From Natronohydrobacter sp. (GTDB taxonomy: Bacteria > Pseudomonadota > Alphaproteobacteria > Rhodobacterales > Rhodobacteraceae), in contig SKSL01000204.1 in assembly GCA_007123015.1 (NCBI GenBank), forward strand, positions 1-7,340: a stretch of DNA of 7,340 nucleotides, written 5' to 3'. The position numbers were made by a program, and so were the translations under genes. The stretch's first letter is position 1. Every line of letters starts with the position of its first letter. The notes under the pieces are model-generated. The model had not been told where the DNA came from. It was given only the letters and a program-made list of their open reading frames with translations, and did no database searches. This document shows, piece by piece, positions 1 through 4,491 of the stretch.

Positions 1-119
1 CGGAAGTCACCGAAATACTTGGTGATCGCAGCGGTCAGCGTGGTCTTGCCGTGGTCAACATGGCCAATCGTGCCGATGTTCACATGCGGTTTGTTGCGTT
101 CAAACTTTTGCTTTGCCAT
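1..119 (-). CDS. tuf: Elongation factor Tu, N-terminal fragment (cut by window edge)
   Basis: Only the first 39 codons are in the window; the gene continues past the left edge. EF-Tu is the cytoplasmic GTPase that carries aminoacyl-tRNA to the ribosomal A site. The visible protein begins MAKQKFERNKPHVNIGTIGH, the canonical EF-Tu start, and contains the P-loop (G1) motif GHVDHGKT at residues 19-26. The ATG at 119-117 is preceded by a strong Shine-Dalgarno GAGGAGA (minus strand, 133-127) with a 7-nt spacer, which fixes the start. It is the last visible gene of the str operon, 91 nt after the fusA stop, and that gap holds a palindromic repeat pair. I see no promoter of its own in the gap, so transcription from the upstream str promoter is the simplest reading. 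Many alphaproteobacteria have a second tuf copy, which cannot be judged here. Confidence 0.98.
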   Translation of the reverse strand, partial: MAKQKFERNKPHVNIGTIGHVDHGKTTLTAAITKYFGDF

Positions 120-144
120 TTTGGCGTCTCCTCATTTTCGGGGT

Positions 145-205
145 GCGGTGCGTGCAAGCACGCACCCTACGGGGTGTGTAGGGTGCGTGGTTTTCCACGC
201 ACCGC
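145..205. repeat. Head-to-head pair of GTAG-headed palindromes (REP/BIME-like element)
   Basis: Two similar short palindromes lie divergently in the fusA-tuf gap. On the plus strand, GTAG (178-181) is followed by the stem GGTGCGTGG (182-190), loop TTTT, and CCACGCACC (195-203), then GC. On the minus strand, GTAG (170-167) is followed by GGTGCGTGC, loop TT, and GCACGCACC (166-147), then GC. A 7-nt spacer (171-177) separates the two heads. Because the units are inverted copies, the whole region can also fold as one long hairpin: 145-154 pairs with 196-205 (10 bp) and 159-170 pairs with 178-189 (12 bp). A GTAG tetranucleotide in front of a hairpin is the hallmark of REP sequences mobilised by RAYT (IS200/IS605-like tyrosine) transposases. 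Neither strand has a T-run after the stem, so it does not look like an ordinary intrinsic terminator. The REP assignment is inference from structure; the palindromes are seen directly. Confidence 0.75.
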
Positions 206-210
206 AGCTA

Positions 211-2328
211 TCAGGCGTATTTCTTCTGAATCTCGTCCGAGACGTTCTGCGGCACGGGTTCGTAATGGTCGAACTGCATGGTGAAGTTCGCACGACCCGA
301 CGACATAGACCGCAAGGTATTGATATACCCGAACATATTCGCGAGCGGCACGAAGGCGTTGATCGCAATGGCATTGCCGCGCTGTTCCTGGCCAGTCACC
401 TGGCCACGCCGCGAGGTCAGGTCGCCAATCACGGACCCGGTATATTCCTCGGGTGAAATCACTTCGACCTTCATCATCGGTTCAAGCAGCTTTGCGCCTG
501 CCTTTTTCAGACCTTCGCGCATGCACATCCGTGAGGCGATCTCGAAGGCCAGGACCGAGGAGTCGACATCGTGATACTTGCCGTCGAGCAGCGCGACCTT
601 GAAATCGATCACCGGGAAGCCAGCTAGCGGGCCGCTATCCATGACCGACTTGATGCCTTTCTCGACGCCCGGCACGTATTCCTTTGGAACCGTACCGCCG
701 ACGATGCGGCTCTCGAAGCTGTAGCCCTCACCAGGCTCGGTCGGCATGATTTCCAGCTTGACCTCTGCAAACTGGCCAGACCCACCCGATTGCTTCTTAT
801 GGGTGTACGAATGCTCGATCTTGTGGCTGATCGTTTCGCGATAGGCCACCTGCGGCGCACCGATATTCGCTTCAACCTTGAACTCGCGCTTGAGACGGTC
901 CACCAGAATATCGAGGTGCAATTCGCCCATACCCTTCATGATCGTCTGACCCGATTCAATATCGGTCTCGACCCGGAAGGAGGGATCCTCGGCTGCCAGA
1001 CGCGCCAAACCTTGGCTCATCTTTTCCTGATCATTCTTGGTCTTCGGCTCAACCGCAATTTCAATCACTGGCTCGGGGAAGGTCATCGTTTCCAGCACCA
1101 CAGGGTGCTGCGGGTTGCACAGCGTATCCCCGGTGGTGGTTTCCTTCAGACCGGCCAGCGCGATGATGTCGCCTGCAGCCGCCCAATCGATTTCCTCACG
1201 CGAATTCGAGTGCATCATCATCATCCGACCGACGCGCTCTTTCTTGCCCTTGGTCGAGTTCAGGATCTGATCACCTTTCGACATCACCCCGGAATAAATC
1301 CGGGTAAATGTCAGCGAGCCCACGAAGGGGTCATTCATGATCTTGAACGCCAGGGCGGCGAACGGGTCATCATCCTTCGCGGAACGCGGAATGTTGCGCG
1401 TCTCGGTCTCGTCGCTCGGATCGAAGCCCATATAGGCGGGCACATCGAGTGGACCGGGCAGATAGTCGATCACAGCGTTCAGCAGAGGCTGCACGCCCTT
1501 GTTCTTGAACGCAGAGCCTGTGCAGACAGGTACGAAATCGAGCGCCAATGTGCCTTTGCGGATCAAACGGCGCAGAGTCTCGCTGTCGGGCTCGTTGCCT
1601 TCCAGATACTGCTCCATGACATCATCATCCTGCTCGACGACGATCTCGATCATGTTCGAGCGCCATTCGTCGGCCATGTCCTTCAGCTCGTCACGGATCG
1701 GCTGACGGGTCCAGCTTGCGCCCAGATCCTCGCCCTTCCAGGTCCATTCTTCCATCTCGATCAAGTCGATGATGCCTTCGAGCTTGTCTTCGGCGCCAAT
1801 GGGCAGCTGAACCGGCAACGGAGTCGCACCTGTGCGATCCTTGATCATCTTCACGCAGTTGAAGAAATCAGCACCGATCTTGTCCATCTTGTTGACAAAC
1901 ACAATCCGAGGCACCTTGTAACGGTCGGCCTGACGCCAGACAGTTTCAGTCTGCGGCTCGACACCGGCATTGCCGTCCAGAAGACAGATCGCACCGTCCA
2001 ACACAGCCAGCGACCGCTCGACTTCAATGGTGAAATCGACGTGGCCGGGGGTGTCGATGATGTTGAAGCGGAACTTCTCGCTCAGGGGCGTCGAACCATC
2101 GATGGTCTTTTCCCAGAAGGTTGTGGTCGCAGCCGAGGTGATCGTGATGCCACGCTCCTGCTCCTGCTCCATCCAGTCCATGGTGGCTGCGCCATCATGG
2201 ACTTCGCCGATCTTGTGCGACTTGCCTGTGTAATACAGGATCCGCTCGGTCGTCGTGGTTTTGCCGGCGTCGATATGCGCCATGATCCCGAAATTCCGGT
2301 AGCGCGTGAGAGGGTATTCGCGTGCCAT
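211..2328 (-). CDS. fusA: Elongation factor G
   Basis: A 705-residue translational GTPase of normal length that catalyses translocation of tRNA and mRNA on the ribosome and, with ribosome recycling factor, splits post-termination ribosomes. All GTPase motifs are visible: G1 AHIDAGKT (17-24), the switch I segment RGITI (59-63), G3 DTPGH (92-96, with the catalytic His96), G4 NKMD (146-149) and G5 GSAF (271-274). The beta-barrel domain II follows from about 300. Domain III carries GMGELHLDIL (466-475). Domain IV includes QSGGSGQF (513-520) and the tip sequence HDVDSS around His586, which enters the decoding centre. The C-terminal domain V contains MSSGRANFTMQF. The ATG at 2328 has GAGGAC (minus strand, 2341-2336) 7 nt upstream. 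It starts 32 nt after the rpsG stop and ends in TGA at 211, in the operon rpsL-rpsG-fusA-tuf. No missing residues or frame breaks are seen. Confidence 0.99.
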   Translation of the reverse strand: MAREYPLTRYRNFGIMAHIDAGKTTTTERILYYTGKSHKIGEVHDGAATMDWMEQEQERGITITSAATTTFWEKTIDGSTPLSEKFRFNIIDTPGHVDFTIEVERSLAVLDGAICLLDGNAGVEPQTETVWRQADRYKVPRIVFVNKMDKIGADFFNCVKMIKDRTGATPLPVQLPIGAEDKLEGIIDLIEMEEWTWKGEDLGASWTRQPIRDELKDMADEWRSNMIEIVVEQDDDVMEQYLEGNEPDSETLRRLIRKGTLALDFVPVCTGSAFKNKGVQPLLNAVIDYLPGPLDVPAYMGFDPSDETETRNIPRSAKDDDPFAALAFKIMNDPFVGSLTFTRIYSGVMSKGDQILNSTKGKKERVGRMMMMHSNSREEIDWAAAGDIIALAGLKETTTGDTLCNPQHPVVLETMTFPEPVIEIAVEPKTKNDQEKMSQGLARLAAEDPSFRVETDIESGQTIMKGMGELHLDILVDRLKREFKVEANIGAPQVAYRETISHKIEHSYTHKKQSGGSGQFAEVKLEIMPTEPGEGYSFESRIVGGTVPKEYVPGVEKGIKSVMDSGPLAGFPVIDFKVALLDGKYHDVDSSVLAFEIASRMCMREGLKKAGAKLLEPMMKVEVISPEEYTGSVIGDLTSRRGQVTGQEQRGNAIAINAFVPLANMFGYINTLRSMSSGRANFTMQFDHYEPVPQNVSDEIQKKYA

Positions 2329-2360
2329 GATAATTGTCCTCAGGCTTGCAGTGTTGCGTC

Positions 2361-2831
2361 TTACCAGCGGTAGTGGCTGAAGGCCTTGTTGGCATCTGCC
2401 ATCTTATGCGTGTCTTCCCGCTTCTTCACGGCCGAACCGCGCGAGTTGACCGCATCGACCAGTTCTCCGGCCAGACGCTCTTCCATCGTGTTTTCATTGC
2501 GGGTGCGTGCAGCCTTGATCAGCCAGCGGATCGCAAGCGCTTCGCGGCGCGAGGGGCGCACTTCAACGGGAACCTGATAAGTGGCGCCACCGACGCGGCG
2601 CGAACGCACTTCGACCGATGGTTTGATATTGTCAAGCGCTTCATGGAACACTTCGATGGGCGCGCGCTTGAGCTTGCTCTCGACCCGGTCCATCGCATTG
2701 TAGACGATCGATTCGGCGACTGATTTCTTGCCGTCGATCATCAGGTTGTTCATGAACTTCGACAGCACCATATCGCCAAACTTGGCGTCAGGCAGGATTT
2801 CGCGCTTTTCAGCAGCGTGACGACGAGACAT
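2361..2831 (-). CDS. rpsG: 30S ribosomal protein S7
   Basis: A 156-residue protein of the usual bacterial S7 length. S7 is a primary 16S rRNA binder that nucleates assembly of the 30S head and lies near the E site and mRNA exit. Family-typical segments are the start MSRRHAAEKREILPDAKFGD, then NNLMIDGKKSVAESIVY (28-44), the beta-hairpin region VRSRRVGGATYQVPVEV (75-91) and the helix-rich tail ending HKMADANKAFSHYRW. The ATG at 2831 has GGAGAG 6 nt upstream, directly abutting the rpsL stop codon, so translation is very likely coupled to rpsL. The gap to rpsL is only 12 nt, compared with roughly 100 nt in E. coli, where S7 binds to repress its own operon. The protein ends in TAA at 2361. Confidence 0.99.
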   Translation of the reverse strand: MSRRHAAEKREILPDAKFGDMVLSKFMNNLMIDGKKSVAESIVYNAMDRVESKLKRAPIEVFHEALDNIKPSVEVRSRRVGGATYQVPVEVRPSRREALAIRWLIKAARTRNENTMEERLAGELVDAVNSRGSAVKKREDTHKMADANKAFSHYRW

Positions 2832-2837
2832 TCAAGG

Positions 2838-2843
2838 CTCTCC
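2838..2843 (-). promoter_or_regulatory. rpsG Shine-Dalgarno abutting the rpsL stop codon
   Basis: On the minus strand the rpsL stop TAA (2846-2844) runs straight into GGAGAG (2843-2838), giving TAAGGAGAG, then a 6-nt spacer and the rpsG ATG (2831-2829). A terminating ribosome on rpsL would cover this site, a typical layout for translational coupling or termination-reinitiation. The arrangement is seen directly; coupling is inferred. Confidence 0.85.
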
Positions 2844-3215
2844 TTACTTCGGACGCTTTGCGCCATATTTCGAACGGCGCTGCTTACGGTCTTTGACACC
2901 TTGCGTATCCAGAACACCGCGCAGGATGTGATAGCGGACACCCGGAAGGTCTTTCACACGACCGCCGCGGATCAGCACGACCGAGTGCTCCTGCAAGTTG
3001 TGCTTTTCGCCGGGGATGTAGCTGATCACCTCATACCCATTGGTCAGTCGCACCTTGGCGACTTTCCGCATGGCCGAGTTCGGCTTTTTCGGTGTGGTGG
3101 TATAAACGCGCGTGCAGACGCCGCGCTTCTGGGGGCACTGCTCCAGATGCATCGACTTCGAGCGCTTGACTTTCGGCTGCCGCGGCTTGCGGATCAGCTG
3201 TTGGATCGTTGGCAT
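2844..3215 (-). CDS. rpsL: 30S ribosomal protein S12
   Basis: A 123-residue protein of normal length located at the 30S decoding centre, where it helps discriminate cognate from near-cognate tRNA. It begins MPTIQQLIRK and contains the two highly conserved loops of S12: TTTPKKPNSA (39-48), with Lys43, and GGRVKDLPG (84-92), with Lys88. Substitutions at these two lysines are the classical streptomycin-resistance changes, and both are the ordinary sensitive-type residues here. Asp89 is the residue methylthiolated by RimO in bacteria that have that enzyme. The ATG at 3215 is preceded by GGGAAG (minus strand, 3228-3223) with a 7-nt spacer, a moderate ribosome-binding site. It is the first gene of the str operon, downstream of a sigma70-type promoter and a long leader, and its TAA stop touches the rpsG ribosome-binding site. 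Confidence 0.99.
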   Translation of the reverse strand: MPTIQQLIRKPRQPKVKRSKSMHLEQCPQKRGVCTRVYTTTPKKPNSAMRKVAKVRLTNGYEVISYIPGEKHNLQEHSVVLIRGGRVKDLPGVRYHILRGVLDTQGVKDRKQRRSKYGAKRPK

Positions 3216-3361
3216 TCCGGTTCTTCCCGTTTCAACCCGTTTTTCATGGCGCTTGCACGCCGCTCGTTGGTATGCGCCTGGTCCATATGGGCAGAACGCA
3301 CAAAACCGCTTGCGTCCCTGTTTTGGGGCGCCGCGGTGGAATTCCAGAGGATCGGGGTGCT

Positions 3362-3395
3362 TTGACCCGGATCTTGACCACTACAAATTTTGACC
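3362..3395 (-). repeat. Three closely spaced GGTCAA hexamers in the rpsL leader
   Basis: The minus strand carries GGTCAA at 3395-3390, 3379-3374 and 3367-3362, with starts 16 and 12 nt apart. They lie roughly 37 to 70 nt after the predicted transcription start. Two more identical hexamers lie at 3479-3474, just upstream of the -35 box, and at 3563-3558. The repeats are seen directly; no binding protein or RNA role is known to me. Confidence 0.55.
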
Positions 3396-3438
3396 CCGAA
3401 TATCGCAGAGCAGACGCTCAAACCCACGGGTTGGCGCG

Positions 3439-3467
3439 CGTATATGGGGAGTCGCGCGGGATGTCAA
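3439..3467 (-). promoter_or_regulatory. Sigma70-type promoter of the rpsL-rpsG-fusA-tuf operon
   Basis: On the minus strand a perfect -35 box TTGACA (3467-3462) is followed by exactly 17 nt and TATACG (3444-3439), which matches the TATAAT consensus at four of six positions. The bases directly after the -10 are CGCGCC, a GC-rich discriminator. Transcription would start near 3432, giving a leader of about 217 nt. GC-rich discriminators are typical of promoters for translation-machinery genes that are repressed by ppGpp during stringent control, so such regulation is plausible here but inferred. No clear A/T-rich UP element lies upstream of the -35. Confidence 0.8.
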
Positions 3468-3577
3468 CACTGCTTGACCGTAACAGCCATATGCCCAGAA
3501 ACGGCGCAGACCAGAGGTCAGGTTTTCCGTCGGTACCCTCGCGCCGTCTGGCAACTGTTGACCTGCCTACGCGGCGT

Positions 3578-4384
3578 TCAAAGCCTGATCTGCTCCAGCA
3601 TAACACGCTGCATCGAAAAATTCGCGGAAAGGACCGCCTCCAGCTTCTGGCCCGAATACTCAATCCGCGCCCCCGATGCAATTGCGCCAGAATCGTTGTC
3701 GCGATGAACTGTGCGAATAAACCGTGGCGTCAGCGCTTCGGTATAGGTGTTCCAACGCGTATGCACACGACGATGATCGGTCGAAAAGATGGTAGGACGC
3801 GCACCAACAGGCGCGATCATGCCCATGCCGACCCCCAGCGGCAATTTCTCGATCACACCATAAATGCTGTTCCCGGTTTCAGAGAGTTCCAGGAAAAGCC
3901 CATTGTTGAAACAGATCACAGCCGGGGCATCCGCAGGTCCCATCGCCGCCACGGCCGGGGCGATCCGTTTCTGGGCGGCGACCACATCCAGCCCCAGCGC
4001 ATCATCATCATCCAGCCTGAGCGAGATAATATGGGATGTCGCAGGACGCACGCAGGCGTCAATCGCAAGTTTGGTTGACTTGTAGTTGTTGTAGGGCGGC
4101 AAGGCAATGATGCGCGCCTCCTTCAAGGGTGCGATCAGGTGCTCAAGGCGCTGTCGGAAAGGCGCGGGAAAATCCTCTCCGATCAGAACGGCAAGGGTAA
4201 AGTCAGGGTCAGACTGCCCCAGAAGCGAGGGTATGGTCAGCGCCTCGAAAAGGACAAAACGCCGCGCGAGACGATCAGCTGCGTAAAGTGCGGCCCGCGC
4301 GCCATCGAGGCCGTGACGGGACAGTTGGAAACCGTTTTCTGCCAGATAGGAAAACCGGATGACGACAATCACTTGCGCGCGCAA
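3578..4384 (-). CDS. Putative rhamnosyltransferase-type glycosyltransferase (PF11316-like)
   Basis: A 268-residue protein if the TTG at 4384-4382 is the start. It resembles the 'putative rhamnosyl transferase' family common in Rhodobacteraceae: an N-terminal QVIVVIRFSY strand, FEALTIPSL then QSDPDFTLAVLIGEDFP (about 57-73), an acidic LRLDDDDALGLD motif (about 122-133) that is a DxD-like candidate for metal and nucleotide-sugar binding, FNNG (159-162), and a late HRDNDSG (227-233). No signal peptide or membrane segment is evident, so cytoplasmic action on surface polysaccharide precursors is likely, but the sugar and acceptor are unknown. The frame is open up to an ATG at 4489, but those extra 35 codons would run through the rpoC terminator and match nothing in the family. 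The gene stands alone between that terminator and the str promoter. Its codons, including ATA and several CTT, look less biased than those of the neighbouring highly expressed genes. It ends in TGA. Confidence 0.8.
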   Translation of the reverse strand: MRAQVIVVIRFSYLAENGFQLSRHGLDGARAALYAADRLARRFVLFEALTIPSLLGQSDPDFTLAVLIGEDFPAPFRQRLEHLIAPLKEARIIALPPYNNYKSTKLAIDACVRPATSHIISLRLDDDDALGLDVVAAQKRIAPAVAAMGPADAPAVICFNNGLFLELSETGNSIYGVIEKLPLGVGMGMIAPVGARPTIFSTDHRRVHTRWNTYTEALTPRFIRTVHRDNDSGAIASGARIEYSGQKLEAVLSANFSMQRVMLEQIRL

Positions 4385-4388
4385 CTTA

Positions 4389-4393
4389 CCCCT
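4389..4393 (-). promoter_or_regulatory. Candidate ribosome-binding site for the glycosyltransferase
   Basis: The minus strand has AGGGG (4393-4389) 4 nt before TTG (4384-4382), within the purine-rich run GGGGCAGGGG (4398-4389). A GTG at 4372-4370 is the alternative start, but AGGGG would then be 16 nt away. Family proteins begin about one or two residues before the QVI strand, which favours the TTG. No in-frame ATG occurs in this area. The short spacer keeps confidence moderate. Confidence 0.45.
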
Positions 4394-4409
4394 GCCCCAT
4401 ATGTCTAAT

Positions 4410-4433
4410 GCGAAAACACTGCCCGAGCGGCAG
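4410..4433 (-). terminator. Weak second hairpin with T-rich tail after rpoC
   Basis: On the minus strand CTGCC (4433-4429), loop GCTCG, GGCAG (4423-4419) forms a 5-bp GC-rich stem followed by TGTTTTCGC. It follows the main rpoC terminator and precedes the glycosyltransferase start. It may be a back-up terminator or a leader hairpin of that gene; the short stem makes either role uncertain. Confidence 0.35.
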
Positions 4434-4435
4434 CT

Positions 4436-4471
4436 GAAAGAAAAGCCCCCGCAACTTGCGTTGCGGGGGCT
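4436..4471 (-). terminator. Intrinsic terminator of the rpoC transcript
   Basis: Positions 4444-4455 (AGCCCCCGCAAC) pair with 4460-4471 (GTTGCGGGGGCT) to give a perfect 12-bp, mostly G-C stem with a 4-nt loop. On the minus strand the stem runs into TTTTCTTTC (4444-4436), a good T-tract. It begins 20 nt after the rpoC stop codon. The plus strand has no T-tract after the stem, so it acts leftward only. Confidence 0.93.
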
Positions 4472-4491
4472 GATGCTTCGATTGCGCAAAA

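Larger units (their letters stand above)
3216..3577 (-). other. 362-nt gene-free region: str promoter and rpsL leader
   Basis: No protein-coding gene with a credible start and ribosome-binding site is visible between the glycosyltransferase stop and rpsL. The region holds the str promoter (3439-3467) and a predicted leader of about 217 nt (from about 3432 to 3216). Other structure seen: five GGTCAA hexamers on the minus strand; a small inverted repeat CAAAAC (3301-3306) / GTTTTG (3320-3325) with a 13-nt loop in the leader; and a 7-bp inverted repeat ACGGCGC (3501-3507) / GCGCCGT (3541-3547) between the glycosyltransferase stop and the promoter. None of these matches a named riboswitch or leader that I recognise. 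Confidence 0.7.

Noticed and set aside
145..205. The palindrome pair as an intrinsic terminator of fusA
   Set aside because: The stems are strong, but no T-tract follows on either strand, and tuf follows with a good ribosome-binding site and no visible promoter of its own.
1211..1223. CAT/ATC triplet runs near 1211-1223 and 4000-4013 as microsatellites
   Set aside because: They encode a methionine run in EF-G and the DDDD motif of the glycosyltransferase on the minus strand; coding constraint explains them.
790..2373. A 527-codon open frame on the plus strand opposite fusA, with other shorter plus-strand frames over fusA and rpoC
   Set aside because: The minus strand here encodes a complete, unmistakable EF-G. 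Long antisense frames are common opposite GC-rich genes with strong codon bias; the translated protein is not recognisable and covers the fusA ribosome-binding site.
3374..3403. Possible rightward promoter TTGACC (3374-3379) with GAATAT (3398-3403)
   Set aside because: The -10 matches only three of six consensus positions, the spacer is 18 nt, and no plus-strand gene lies downstream.
3194..3427. A minus-strand frame of 77 codons (GTG at 3427) in the rpsL leader, with an internal ATG at 3247 giving a 17-codon frame overlapping the rpsL start
   Set aside because: Neither start has a credible ribosome-binding site, and the frame ends out of phase inside rpsL. A regulatory upstream frame is possible, but nothing beyond its presence supports it.
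3209..4078. A 289-codon plus-strand frame across the rpsL leader and the glycosyltransferase
   Set aside because: It is antisense to a recognisable glycosyltransferase, crosses the str promoter and resembles no known protein.
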